NCBI RefSeq assembly: GCF_000834635.1
Contig: NZ_JXQV01000008.1
Coordinates: 115,313-179,312 of the forward strand
Length of the DNA stretch: 64,000 nucleotides
Direction: 5' to 3'
Source of the DNA: Agrobacterium tumefaciens
GTDB lineage: Bacteria > Pseudomonadota > Alphaproteobacteria > Rhizobiales > Rhizobiaceae
Shown here piece after piece: positions 1 to 8,830 of the stretch. A model generated the notes under the pieces. That model saw only the letters and a program-made list of their open reading frames with translations, searched no databases and was not told the DNA's origin. The number at the start of each line of letters is the position of its first letter. Within the stretch, counting starts at the first letter, position 1. The position numbers were made by a program, and so were the translations under genes.

Positions 1-1020
1 CCACGTCATTGCATCCTTGCATGCTTGCAGGAACAGGCGTTCGGTCAGCGCCGAGATCAGTCCAGTCTCCTCAGCCAGGGGAATGAAATCGCACGGCGGA
101 ACAAATTGAGCGGGCCGAATTTCCCACCGAGCCAATGCCTCGTAACCCACAATCTCTCCGGTCTTCAAATCTATCAGCGGCTGATAATGGGGAGAAATCG
201 TATTGGCTTGAATTGCTGCTTTCAAATCAGCCAGCATTTGCGCACGTTCACGGTCCTTCCTGTCCATCGCAGGCGTAAAGGCCAGTATCACATTGGGACC
301 ACTTTTCTTGGCCGCGTACATGGCGCTCTCAGCAAACCGCACCAGACCCGAAAAATCCTTCGCGTCGTCGGGGAAGGATGCGTAGCCGAGGCTTGCGGCG
401 ATCTCTATCGAGACATCCTGAAACTCAATCGGTCGACAGATAGCGAATAGGATCCGTTGGGCATAAGCTTCAGGATTGGAAAAACTTGGGCTGTTGGTGA
501 CGAGCATGAAGCGATCACCGCCAACGTGGAATACCTTATCGTCAGGCTCCAGGTGCAGCAGCCGAATAGCAATTTCCTTTAGAACAGCATCTCCGCCAGC
601 CTGCCCCAGTTCGCTGTTCACCTTCTTCAGCCCGGTCAGGTCTATGGAAAACGCCGCATGCTTCGAGCGCCTGGACTTTCGTGTGTCAAAATCGCTGATG
701 GCGGCATCGAGTGAGCGCCTGTTGGGCAGACCCGTCAGACCGTCGTGATAAGCGGCATTTGCGGCCTTTTCTTCGGCGAGACGACGTCGGTTGCCTTCGA
801 CCCACAGGTCTTTCAAGCGCAGAACGGAATAAGCAAGGCCGAAGGCACCGGCGATAGCAAGCGCAGTGACGATTTCGTCCAATTGATAATGTTCGTGAGA
901 TCTAAAAAATGCATCGATCTCCTCGTGGGCATCGAGCATGACTGCAAAAGTCGCAATGATAATAAAAGCCACGATCCAGACGATAGCTTCGATGCGGGAT
1001 CTGTCTCGAAAATTGAACAT
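1..1020 (-). CDS. GGDEF/EAL domain protein, C-terminus beyond the window
   Basis: Reading the minus strand from an ATG at 1018-1020 gives 340 codons open to the window edge. A short N-terminal part holds two hydrophobic segments (about residues 11-29 and 50-67). A GGDEF domain follows (about 88-245), then the start of an EAL domain with the signature YEALARW near residues 293-299. The cyclase signature is GGDRF (167-171) instead of GGDEF, and the usual FKxxND motif is altered to LKKVNSELG, so the cyclase half is probably inactive. By family knowledge the protein would act as a membrane-bound c-di-GMP phosphodiesterase. A purine-rich GGAAGG lies just upstream of the ATG. The end of the EAL domain is not visible. 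Confidence 0.88.
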   Translation of the reverse strand, partial: MFNFRDRSRIEAIVWIVAFIIIATFAVMLDAHEEIDAFFRSHEHYQLDEIVTALAIAGAFGLAYSVLRLKDLWVEGNRRRLAEEKAANAAYHDGLTGLPNRRSLDAAISDFDTRKSRRSKHAAFSIDLTGLKKVNSELGQAGGDAVLKEIAIRLLHLEPDDKVFHVGGDRFMLVTNSPSFSNPEAYAQRILFAICRPIEFQDVSIEIAASLGYASFPDDAKDFSGLVRFAESAMYAAKKSGPNVILAFTPAMDRKDRERAQMLADLKAAIQANTISPHYQPLIDLKTGEIVGYEALARWEIRPAQFVPPCDFIPLAEETGLISALTERLFLQACKDAMTW

Positions 1021-1465
1021 GATACCTTCCAGGAGAAGTTGGCATCATGCCGCCGGCACCCAGGTCTACATCGACCTGCACATATGCGGCGCACTGCACC
1101 TCTTCCACCCACTGCCCGAAAGTAAAAGGCCGAACCTCCAATGAGAGGTAAAGTCAGTCACATGCCATCCGCAAGGATATTTCGACCATGGCGAGTATCT
1201 GTTTCCGCCAACTCATTCTTAGGCCGGATTGTAAAAACAATCTTAATTGAAACGTTCAAAATTTATTTTTTATAGCAATAAGCGTAGATTATAAGCTTTT
1301 TATCGATATTTTATACTGATATATTAGCTTTATATATTTCAACATAAACAATACTGTAAAATTCTACATTACCTATGAGCGGCGGCGCACGCAGACCACT
1401 GCGTAGATGGATAAACGCCGATCAGGTAAAGACATGCGAGTGGAAAAAGGCCTATAAACGCTCAC
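1021..1465. other. Intergenic region with AT-rich block
   Basis: No gene recognised. Positions about 1225-1375 are strikingly AT-rich compared with the rest of the window and could hold promoters for the flanking genes. I see no tRNA, repeat array or clear palindrome here. Confidence 0.5.
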
Positions 1466-1690
1466 ATGAACAGATTTTTTGAAACAGAAGTCGCTTTGCT
1501 GGAGCGTCTGCGTACGCTCAAGGCATCACCGGAAATGTCGTTCAATTTGAACGACATCGCAATGCCAATGAATGCGGCAGGCTTCTCGCAAAGCGAGATC
1601 ATCGCCGTTCTGGATGCGTTTGAGCAAGAAAAGGTCGTGGCCTACGCGCCAGGCAATAGGCTCCTGATCCTTAAAGACCTGCCGGACTGA
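1466..1690 (+). CDS. Small protein of unknown function (74 aa)
   Basis: An ATG-initiated 74-residue ORF with plausible amphipathic helices throughout, an acidic and hydrophobic pattern, no signal peptide and no membrane segment. The sequence looks like a folded helical protein. The C-terminal part (about residues 40-70) has a winged-helix-like rhythm, but I cannot assign a family. It stands alone between the GGDEF/EAL gene and the ArsR gene. Function is unknown. Confidence 0.55.
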   Translation: MNRFFETEVALLERLRTLKASPEMSFNLNDIAMPMNAAGFSQSEIIAVLDAFEQEKVVAYAPGNRLLILKDLPD

Positions 1691-1727
1691 AAGAAGATTG
1701 CCACAAGGTGGTGGCAGAACGTGGCCA

Positions 1728-2039
1728 TCAACCCTGCTCATCCGATGCGGCAAGGACAGCGTTCAACAAGCCGGGAAAGCGCTCATCGATCTCGGCACGA
1801 CGCAACTCATTCAGGTGTGACGGCCCGTCCGTGCGCGTGAAAACAAGACCACCTTCGCGCAAGACTTTGAAATGGTGGGACATGCTGGACTTCGGCCTTC
1901 CCCCATCAAGGGCAGAGCATGTGGCCTGCCCGTCATTCGCCAACTGACGCACAACGCCCAGCCTCACAGGATCACTGAGCGCGTAGAGCACCTGAGTGAG
2001 CGTGACGTCTTTCATGGAGGGATGTGGAATTGCGCGCAT
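1728..2039 (-). CDS. ArsR-family winged-helix repressor
   Basis: About 103 residues from the ATG at 2037-2039; an in-frame start five codons upstream is also possible. The sequence has the ArsR/SmtB helix-turn-helix pattern: LSDPVRLGVVRQLA near the N-terminus, then a recognition helix with SMSHHFKVLREGGLV. No CxCxxC metal site is present, so it probably senses an organic or redox signal rather than a metal. It is divergent from the Old Yellow Enzyme gene, and the intergenic region holds a perfect 7-bp inverted repeat. It most likely represses that gene and itself. Confidence 0.88.
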   Translation of the reverse strand: MRAIPHPSMKDVTLTQVLYALSDPVRLGVVRQLANDGQATCSALDGGRPKSSMSHHFKVLREGGLVFTRTDGPSHLNELRRAEIDERFPGLLNAVLAASDEQG

Positions 2040-2074
2040 GACGTAACCTAGCATTTGAAAATCTTATTGGATAG

Positions 2075-2090
2075 TTCGATTGTAATCGAA
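2075..2090. promoter_or_regulatory. Candidate ArsR operator (inverted repeat)
   Basis: TTCGATTGTAATCGAA is a perfect 7-bp inverted repeat with a 2-bp spacer in the 98-bp gap between the divergent ArsR and Old Yellow Enzyme genes. Position and symmetry suit a dimeric repressor site. The assignment to ArsR is inferred. Confidence 0.55.
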
Positions 2091-2137
2091 ATACCGAAAG
2101 CATATATGATGGTTCCTGATTATCAGTTGGAGCAATC

Positions 2138-3229
2138 ATGTCATCCCTTTTTACCCCCTTCACCCTTAAAGACGTGACATTGCGAAATCGCATCGTCGTA
2201 TCGCCAATGTGCCAATACTCGGCCGAGAACGGCACGATCAATGATTGGCATTATGTCCACTTGGCTGGCCTGGCGCGCGGCGGCGCAGGTTTGATCGTTG
2301 CAGAGGCCACTGCCGTCTCACCGGAAGGTCGTATCACTCCCGGCTGTGCAGGCATCTGGAGCGATGAGCAGATCTATCCCTGGAAAAAAGCCGTGGGCCT
2401 GATGAAGGCTGCCGGTGCGGTTCCCGGAATCCAGATTGCACATGCTGGCCGCAAAGCGAGCGCCAATCGTCCATGGGAAGGCGACGATCACATTCCAGAA
2501 TCCGATCCGCGTGGCTGGGAGACCATAGCGCCATCCGCCGTTGCTTTCGGAGCAAACCTTGGCAAGGTGCCACAGGCAATGGAGATTGCCGATATTGAGC
2601 GGGTCAAGGCAGACTTCGTCGCTGCCGCCAAGCGGGCGCTGGCCGCCGGCTTCGAATGGCTTGAGCTTCACTTCGCGCACGGTTATCTCGGACAAAGTTT
2701 CTTTTCGACATGGTCCAACAAGCGCACAGACAATTATGGCGGCGACTTTGATGGAAGAGCACGGTTTCTGCTCGAGACGTTGGCTGCCGTGCGCGATGTC
2801 TGGCCAGAGCATCTGCCGCTGGCCGCTCGTTTCGGTGTGACCGAGTTCGATGGCTCCGACGACCTGGAAGAAGGCATCGAAATGGTTCGCCGCTTCAAGG
2901 ATGGCGGCCTCGACATTATTGACGTCAGCATCGGGTTTTCCACCCCAACCGCGAATATTCCGTGGGGTCCCGCCTTCATGGCACCCATCGCTCAACGCGT
3001 AAGGCGTGAAGTTGGACTGCCTGCCACCACAAGCTGGCTCATCAGCGAGGCGAAACAGGCCAACAGCCTGATCGAGGATGATGTTGTCGATCTGGTATCG
3101 CTTGGACGCCCGCTGCTCGCCAACAATTATTGGCCATATCAGGCAGCACTCGAACTCGGTATCGAAAAGCCATCCTGGACGCTTCCTGCGCCATACGCCC
3201 ATTGGCTGGAACGCTACAGAACGGCCTGA
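2138..3229 (+). CDS. NADH:flavin oxidoreductase, Old Yellow Enzyme (YqjM/NamA class)
   Basis: A 363-residue FMN-dependent ene-reductase with a TIM-barrel fold, typical length for the class. Features of the thermophilic-like (YqjM) subclass are visible: Cys25 and Tyr27 in SPMCQYSA, and His178/His181/Tyr183 in LHFAHGYL. The conserved SNKRTDNYGG follows, and the C-terminal SLGRPLLANN phosphate-binding motif is present. Family members reduce activated C=C bonds of enals, enones, maleimides or nitro compounds with NAD(P)H in the cytoplasm. It is divergent from an ArsR gene that probably controls it. The physiological substrate is unknown. Confidence 0.93.
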   Translation: MSSLFTPFTLKDVTLRNRIVVSPMCQYSAENGTINDWHYVHLAGLARGGAGLIVAEATAVSPEGRITPGCAGIWSDEQIYPWKKAVGLMKAAGAVPGIQIAHAGRKASANRPWEGDDHIPESDPRGWETIAPSAVAFGANLGKVPQAMEIADIERVKADFVAAAKRALAAGFEWLELHFAHGYLGQSFFSTWSNKRTDNYGGDFDGRARFLLETLAAVRDVWPEHLPLAARFGVTEFDGSDDLEEGIEMVRRFKDGGLDIIDVSIGFSTPTANIPWGPAFMAPIAQRVRREVGLPATTSWLISEAKQANSLIEDDVVDLVSLGRPLLANNYWPYQAALELGIEKPSWTLPAPYAHWLERYRTA

Positions 3230-3248
3230 ACCGAACAGTTTCTCTCAC

Positions 3249-3284
3249 AAACGCCATCGCAAATTCGCGGTGGCGTTTGCTTTT
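3249..3284 (+). terminator. Rho-independent terminator after the Old Yellow Enzyme gene
   Basis: A 12-bp stem (arms 3249-3260 and 3267-3278, one G-T pair) with loop AAATTC is followed by GCTTTT. It lies between convergent genes and may also serve the LysR gene on the minus strand. Confidence 0.8.
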
Positions 3285-3294
3285 CGGCATCAGC

Positions 3295-4185
3295 TCATTG
3301 TGCCGATTGAGGAAACTGGGCAATTTCCTCCTTTAGCCAAGTCACAAAATGCTCCGTCTTTCGCCGTCCGGGCCGCTCGACCTTCACAACGTATTGAAGG
3401 CCGCTCTGCAGGAAGCCGAACGGCGCAACGAGGCGGCCGCAGTCGATGTCTCCGGCAACAAGATGCCATGGCACGATGGCTGCACCCAATCCGTTCAGCA
3501 CAGCCTCGATGGTCAGGTGATAGTGATCGAAAATGCTGGCCCGTATCCCATTCCCATGATCTTTCTGGCCTGTAAGATGGGCCCATTCTTGCCATACATG
3601 CGGGCGCGTTTTGGTTTCCAACCTTGGAAGCGCAAAGGCTTCGTCATGGTCAAGCGGCTCCCTTCCACTTGCAATGGAAGGCGCGATGATGAGCCCTAGC
3701 TGCTCCTGAAAAAGCGGCGAGCAATCCTGTGGCATCTCGGCATCGGGCGACAACACAAGAATCTGCACATCGACCTGGGTTCGCGGCATGCGATCGTCTG
3801 TTGCCAAACGCACATCGTAGCGGGGATGCTTTGTCGTGAAATCGTGAAGACGCGGAATGAGCCAGCGCATGGCAAATGTGCTGAGGCAAGCGACATCCAG
3901 AATGGTGTCTTCGCCTCGCCTGACAATCCTTAGCGCATCCTCGATCTGGTCGAATGCAGAGGTGAGCGCAAAGCCCAGCACCCGCCCTTCTGCGGTGAGT
4001 TGCGGACGATTCCTCGGCCCCTCGAAAAGCTGCGTTCCAATCATTGTCTCGAGAAGACTGACATGGCGGCTGATTGCACCATGCGTAACAGACAGTTCCT
4101 CCGCAGCGGTCACAAGCCGACCGTGACGCGCCGCGGCTTCAAAGGCCCGCAATGCGGCAACGGGTATATTCTTTCGGTTTCTCAT
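3295..4185 (-). CDS. LysR-family transcriptional regulator (GcvA-like)
   Basis: About 296 residues. The N-terminal winged HTH shows the pattern ALRAFEAAARHGRLVTAAEE, then AISRHVSLLE and a GcvA-type LTAEGR. A periplasmic-binding-protein-like effector domain follows. The ATG at 4183-4185 is preferred over an in-frame GTG five codons upstream. It is divergent from the tautomerase gene (about 100 bp apart), the usual layout for LysR control of the neighbour. Effector unknown. Confidence 0.9.
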   Translation of the reverse strand: MRNRKNIPVAALRAFEAAARHGRLVTAAEELSVTHGAISRHVSLLETMIGTQLFEGPRNRPQLTAEGRVLGFALTSAFDQIEDALRIVRRGEDTILDVACLSTFAMRWLIPRLHDFTTKHPRYDVRLATDDRMPRTQVDVQILVLSPDAEMPQDCSPLFQEQLGLIIAPSIASGREPLDHDEAFALPRLETKTRPHVWQEWAHLTGQKDHGNGIRASIFDHYHLTIEAVLNGLGAAIVPWHLVAGDIDCGRLVAPFGFLQSGLQYVVKVERPGRRKTEHFVTWLKEEIAQFPQSAQ

Positions 4186-4286
4186 GTGAGCAAAGGTCAC
4201 ATAGACACGGCTATCACGTCAATATGGAGAGCGATTTCCATCTGATAACAAATGCCGATCGATTTAAACGAAAAGCGAGATCAAGC

Positions 4287-4694
4287 ATGCCATTTGTCAA
4301 AACAGCCATACCCTCGGGAACAGCACCATCAAGGAAGCATGAAATCGTCCGGGGCATTCACGATGCGCTGGTCGAGGCTATCGGCATGCCAGAGGACGAA
4401 TTGTTCAATCTGGTCAGCGAGTACCAGGGTAGCGACTTCTTTTTTGACCGGAGCTTCAACGGCATTGCGCGTTCAGACAATGTGATCGTCGTTGAAATCA
4501 CGATGCGCAGAGGTCGCAGCGACGCAATGAAGCGCGCACTCTACGCGGCCATCACCAGAAATCTCGAAGCAAAGGCAGCCGTTTCTCCGAAAGATGTTTT
4601 CATATTCATGCACGAAAACGATTATTCGGACTGGAGCGTCGGAAACGGTGTCTTCGCCATGGCGATAGCCCAGCAGCGCGGAACGGATAGCTAG
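4287..4694 (+). CDS. Tautomerase-superfamily protein
   Basis: 135 residues starting Met-Pro-Phe-Val-Lys. The proline right after the initiator Met is the catalytic N-terminal Pro of the tautomerase superfamily, which decides the start at 4287 over longer upstream starts. The length and the FNLVSEYQ and DVFIFMHEN stretches fit the longer tautomerase-like family rather than the 62-residue 4-oxalocrotonate tautomerases. It probably catalyses keto-enol isomerisation in a catabolic route. It is divergent from the LysR gene that likely regulates it. Substrate unknown. Confidence 0.82.
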   Translation: MPFVKTAIPSGTAPSRKHEIVRGIHDALVEAIGMPEDELFNLVSEYQGSDFFFDRSFNGIARSDNVIVVEITMRRGRSDAMKRALYAAITRNLEAKAAVSPKDVFIFMHENDYSDWSVGNGVFAMAIAQQRGTDS

Positions 4695-4742
4695 AAACGC
4701 ATATGTGAGAACCGGGCGGTCAATCGGATCGACTGCCCGAGT

Positions 4743-6818
4743 TCACACGATGAGTTCGCGAACCTGAGCCGCGAGCGTTTCCACTGCAAAAGGCTTGGTC
4801 AGCACAGCCATACCAGGATCAAGCTTGCCGTCCCGGACAGCGGCGTTTTCCGCATATCCAGTCACAAACAGAACCTTCAATCCGGGACGACTGAGGCGCG
4901 CGGCATCTGCCATTTGGCGTCCATCCATCCCTCCTGGAAGGCCGACATCGCTAATCAGCAGATCAATACCGACATCTGACTGCAAAATCTTCAAGCCCGT
5001 CGCACTGTCTGCGGCTTCGATCACGGTGTAACCGAACTCCTGAAGCACATCGGAAATCAGCATCCGGACTGTTGGTTCGTCGTCGACGACCAGCACGGTT
5101 TCCTCTGCTCTGGCCCCACCGGGCGTGCGGGAATCGACGGTCTCATGGGCTATATCTCCTTCCATCATATGGTGCGGAAGATAGATGCAGACTGTGGTTT
5201 CAACATTCTGCTCGGATGATATTTCGACTTTTCCCCCGGACTGTTTTGCAAATCCGTAGATCATAGAAAGGCCGAGACCTGTGCCCTGCCCCAGCGGCTT
5301 GGTGGTAAAGAACGGCTCGAAGACCTTGTCGATCACATCTGCGGGAATGCCCGTGCCTGTGTCTGTAATTCGCAAGCAAACATACTCGCCCGCCGAAGTG
5401 CCGCCTTCATCCGTCGCCTGCGCTTCAATTGTCGTATTTTCCGTTCTGATGGTGATTTTGCCACCATCCGGCATGGCGTCCCGCGCATTGATGCAAAGAT
5501 TGAGGACAGCATTTTCAAGCTGCGACTGGTCTACCAGCGTTTTCCATGTTTCGGATGCCTTCGTGACCTCAATATCGATAGACGGGCCGACGGTACGCTG
5601 TATCAGGTCCTGCAGGTCGACAATCAGCTTGTCGATATCGGTAGGCTTTGGATCAAGCGTCTGGCGTCTGGAAAAGGCCAGCAATCGATGGGTAAGCGCA
5701 GCCGCCCGCTTGACGGCCCCTTGCGCCGCCGAAAGATATCGATCCAGCTCGTTCGTGCGTCCTTGAGACAATCTGCGTCCCATGAGTTCGAGACTTCCCG
5801 AAATACCCGCAAGAAGATTGTTGAAGTCGTGCGCAAGCCCGCCTGTCAGTTGGCCAACGGCCTCCATCTTCTGGGACTGGCGCAAAGCGTCCTGCGCTTT
5901 CAGCAACTCGGATGTGCGATCTGAAACGCGTTGCTCCAACTGGTCATTCAGCGCACGCAACATGGAAATGGCCCGGTCACGTTCGGCCTCTACAGCACGG
6001 CGCTCTTCGACATCGATCAAGACGCCGGGAAAACTGGAAGGAGAGCCATCTTCGGCAAGATCGACACGCCCATTGGCTTCGATCCAGTAGTATTTCCCGT
6101 CACGGCGCAGGACACGGTATTGATGTGCGTAGGCACCCCCACGAGAAATGACTTCATTGATGGCTGTGATTAAGCCGTCGCGATCATCGGGATGCACCGT
6201 CGATATGATCTGCTCCAACGGTATACCCGTCCTGCCGAGTGCCGGGTCGAGCCCGAAACTATCCGCAAATGCAGCATCGATGGTAAAGCGGTCCGTCGGT
6301 ATGTCCCAAAACCATGTGCCGATAATTGCGCCCGCGCCGAGCGCCAGTTGCACCCGCTCAGCATTCACGCGGTCACGGTTTTGCGCAAAGACGAGGGCCG
6401 TCGTGTCGTGAGCGACATTCAGGAAGCCTGCGATCAGGTCACCATCACGCAAAGGGCTGTAGGAAAACGTCCAATAGGTGTCTTCCTCATATCCGTTACG
6501 GGTCATCGTCAGATGCAGGTTCTCGAGGCGAATGGTTTCTCCTGCCATGGCGCGATCAATGAGGGGTTTGATCTCATCCCATACATCAGGCCAGACCTGC
6601 ATGATCGGTTGGCCAAGAGCCTTAGGATGGCGGTCGCCGAGAAATACCGCATAGGCGTCATTATAAAGGAAGGTACCTTCCGGGCCCCATGTCGCGCACA
6701 TGCCAAATCCGGATGCCGTGATGAGATCGTAGGTGGTCCGCAGAGCAACTGACCATTGGTCTTTTGGTCCGAGCGGGGTCTTTGACCAGTCGAAATCATC
6801 CAGGAAATTCAAGTGCAT
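4743..6818 (-). CDS. Hybrid sensor histidine kinase (PAS-PAS-HisKA-HATPase-REC)
   Basis: 691 residues, soluble. A first PAS-like sensor domain (about 25-140) precedes a second PAS/PAC domain (about 160-275). A coiled coil (about 275-315) follows, then a HisKA domain with the phosphoacceptor His330 in LAHDFNNLL. The ATPase domain has the N box NLCINARDAMPDGG and the G box GTGLGLSMIYGF. A C-terminal receiver carries VVDDEP and the phosphorylatable Asp in LLISDVGLPG. Family knowledge: autophosphorylation followed by intramolecular transfer to the receiver. No cognate output regulator lies next to it. The signal is unknown, and the lack of a membrane segment points to a cytoplasmic cue. Confidence 0.93.
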   Translation of the reverse strand: MHLNFLDDFDWSKTPLGPKDQWSVALRTTYDLITASGFGMCATWGPEGTFLYNDAYAVFLGDRHPKALGQPIMQVWPDVWDEIKPLIDRAMAGETIRLENLHLTMTRNGYEEDTYWTFSYSPLRDGDLIAGFLNVAHDTTALVFAQNRDRVNAERVQLALGAGAIIGTWFWDIPTDRFTIDAAFADSFGLDPALGRTGIPLEQIISTVHPDDRDGLITAINEVISRGGAYAHQYRVLRRDGKYYWIEANGRVDLAEDGSPSSFPGVLIDVEERRAVEAERDRAISMLRALNDQLEQRVSDRTSELLKAQDALRQSQKMEAVGQLTGGLAHDFNNLLAGISGSLELMGRRLSQGRTNELDRYLSAAQGAVKRAAALTHRLLAFSRRQTLDPKPTDIDKLIVDLQDLIQRTVGPSIDIEVTKASETWKTLVDQSQLENAVLNLCINARDAMPDGGKITIRTENTTIEAQATDEGGTSAGEYVCLRITDTGTGIPADVIDKVFEPFFTTKPLGQGTGLGLSMIYGFAKQSGGKVEISSEQNVETTVCIYLPHHMMEGDIAHETVDSRTPGGARAEETVLVVDDEPTVRMLISDVLQEFGYTVIEAADSATGLKILQSDVGIDLLISDVGLPGGMDGRQMADAARLSRPGLKVLFVTGYAENAAVRDGKLDPGMAVLTKPFAVETLAAQVRELIV

Positions 6819-7130
6819 TTACTCCCAAGGCGACACCGCAACGGCGCCAGCCATTCGTATCAGAGATGCGACGATTAAGATAATGCGGTAACAAGCTCAG
6901 ACCCGCTCAATGGTTCCAGCCACATACCAATCGTCTGAGAGAGGTAGCTTGGTTTGGCTGAACAGGATCAAGCTTTTAGCTTACAATTTTGCCATGGATA
7001 CCAGTGCGGGATCATTGGTGCCATCCCGTTGAAGTAGGCCTGATCCCACGCCTGCCAGTCAAGGGAGAAATATGGATCTTCGCACTTGCCAGACAGGAAA
7101 GTCGAATATGGGCAGGCCGCGTCCAGGTCG
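6819..7130. other. Intergenic region
   Basis: 312 bp between two minus-strand genes. It holds the upstream region of the histidine kinase gene and the 3' side of the sulfatase-fold gene. I recognise no gene, RNA or strong hairpin. Confidence 0.4.
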
Positions 7131-8756
7131 CTATTTGTCTACGTTGCTGAAAGCATCGATTAACAGCTGGCGTAGCCCGCTCATCGGCCTCTCCTCAGTC
7201 GCATTGACCGGTGTCATTCCGCTGGTGAACCCATCTTTTCGGAAGCGGGCGAGAAGCTGTGCATCGTCTGTAACGATATGCACCGGCACCGCTCTCGACG
7301 CGTCTCGACCTGTAATGATGGAGGCGGGCTGATGGTCTCCGAGGATGATGTAGACCGCGCCCTTCCCCTGCCTTGCCATGAAGTCCCCGAGTGTCGCCAG
7401 CGAATAATCGATGGTTTGAATGTACTGGCTACTAACGCGCTCGGGATTAGCCCAAACGACAGAAGGAGGATCACCGCTGGTGGCTTGACCATTGAAAATC
7501 GAACCATCGCCAACTGCGTCCCAATCAACAAGTTTTGGCACGGGCGTCCAGGGTGCATGACTGGAGATGAGGGCAATTTCAGCCATCACGTTTTGACCGC
7601 GCAACGATGCGGGCTTCAAAGCCAGTCGATCAAAGGCAGACAGGGTGTACTGATCCGGCATCGTGACCCAGTTGAATGGCTTGCCACGATATTCCAGGCC
7701 AGTTGCGGACAGGATCTGGTTGTAGCCATAATAGTCGGCCTCAGGCCACGCCATCGTGATGGCAGGCATGACCGCAACCGTTTGCCAACCAGCCTGCAGG
7801 AACAGCCGGTTCAAGCTCGGCTGGCGGCTGATCATCAGACGGTCATAGCGCGCCTGGCTATCGACCCACAGGCCGGAGAGCAACGTGCCATGGGCCAGCC
7901 AGCTCAGCCCGCCGACCGTGGGGGATGTGACCCAGCCGGTTGCCGCCTGCAGGCCTATCGCTTCGATCTGGGTTTCCATTGCCGAGAGCCGGGGTAAGGT
8001 CACGCCTGAGTATCGCGGGTCATCCACTGCCGAACGCCCGTAGGACTCCACAAAAATGACAAACACATTTTTGCCCTTCACCGCCTGGAACAGACCGGTT
8101 CCATCGCGCGGACCAAGGCCTGCCCCGAGTTGTTTTTCGAACACCTGCATATCAGCGAAAGAGCGGACGACGAGGCCGAGCCGCCCAGTCAGATAGGTAG
8201 GTGTAGCCAACTCCACACGGGTCCTGTCGATCCAAAAAAGGCTTACAGCTCCTGCGATAATGCATGCAAAAACGCCGATGAACAGTCTGCGAAGGCTTGC
8301 TTGGGCCTCAGCCATTTGCCGCAGCGAGTTCAGAAAAATGATGACCACCAGCAGGACAATAAGGATGCCGCCCGTCAAAGCTATGAGGGCAGCGGGCGTT
8401 CCGATCGTGCCCGAAATCAGGTTCCAGCCATCTGCCAGCATCTTCAAATCCAGATAGGGATTGAACTGCCGCTGGAACGCTGTCTGCACACCGATATCTG
8501 CGATTTTCAGAAAGAGAACAACAAACACCAACAAAGCACAGAGATAGATGATGAGACGCCTGAGGAAACCCCGCGTCATCAGCACGAGGATGGCGATGAC
8601 AGGCCACTCAAGCGGCAAACGCAAAAATGCATCCATTCCCAGAGCGTCCGGGTGGTCGGGAAGCGTGAAAGCCAGAAATGCGGTGAGGGAGAAAAGAACT
8701 GCGCCGACCACAGCTCTCAAGTTAATGTGTTTGAGATCCACTCGGCTTTGGCGCAT
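7131..8756 (-). CDS. Membrane sulfatase/alkaline-phosphatase-superfamily protein
   Basis: About 541 residues from the ATG at 8754-8756. Four or five membrane helices occupy residues 1-175. A large extracytoplasmic domain follows with the sulfatase-fold start NVFVIFVESYGRSAV, where the Ser/Tyr after VES sits in the usual nucleophile region. Late metal-binding elements SSHAPWTP and LGDHQP are present. Relatives include LTA synthase-like and lipid phosphoethanolamine transferases and hydrolases. It is divergent from the UPF0104 gene and close to a CDP-alcohol phosphatidyltransferase, which suggests work on a lipid or lipid-linked head group. The exact reaction is unknown. Confidence 0.8.
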   Translation of the reverse strand: MRQSRVDLKHINLRAVVGAVLFSLTAFLAFTLPDHPDALGMDAFLRLPLEWPVIAILVLMTRGFLRRLIIYLCALLVFVVLFLKIADIGVQTAFQRQFNPYLDLKMLADGWNLISGTIGTPAALIALTGGILIVLLVVIIFLNSLRQMAEAQASLRRLFIGVFACIIAGAVSLFWIDRTRVELATPTYLTGRLGLVVRSFADMQVFEKQLGAGLGPRDGTGLFQAVKGKNVFVIFVESYGRSAVDDPRYSGVTLPRLSAMETQIEAIGLQAATGWVTSPTVGGLSWLAHGTLLSGLWVDSQARYDRLMISRQPSLNRLFLQAGWQTVAVMPAITMAWPEADYYGYNQILSATGLEYRGKPFNWVTMPDQYTLSAFDRLALKPASLRGQNVMAEIALISSHAPWTPVPKLVDWDAVGDGSIFNGQATSGDPPSVVWANPERVSSQYIQTIDYSLATLGDFMARQGKGAVYIILGDHQPASIITGRDASRAVPVHIVTDDAQLLARFRKDGFTSGMTPVNATEERPMSGLRQLLIDAFSNVDK

Positions 8757-8830
8757 CACTGCAATCTGCTCCCGTCTCCTGCACGTAGGATTCTATTGGA
8801 AAAACAGGCAAAATACAGAGGCGCCCGCGC

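Noticed and set aside
813..1144. Open frames on both strands around 0.8-1.1 kb
   Set aside because: They lie inside or across the start of the GGDEF/EAL gene and show no family pattern; the minus frame starting at 1020 explains the region.
2318..3202. 294-codon minus-strand open frame
   Set aside because: It is antisense to the clear Old Yellow Enzyme gene and has no recognisable domain.
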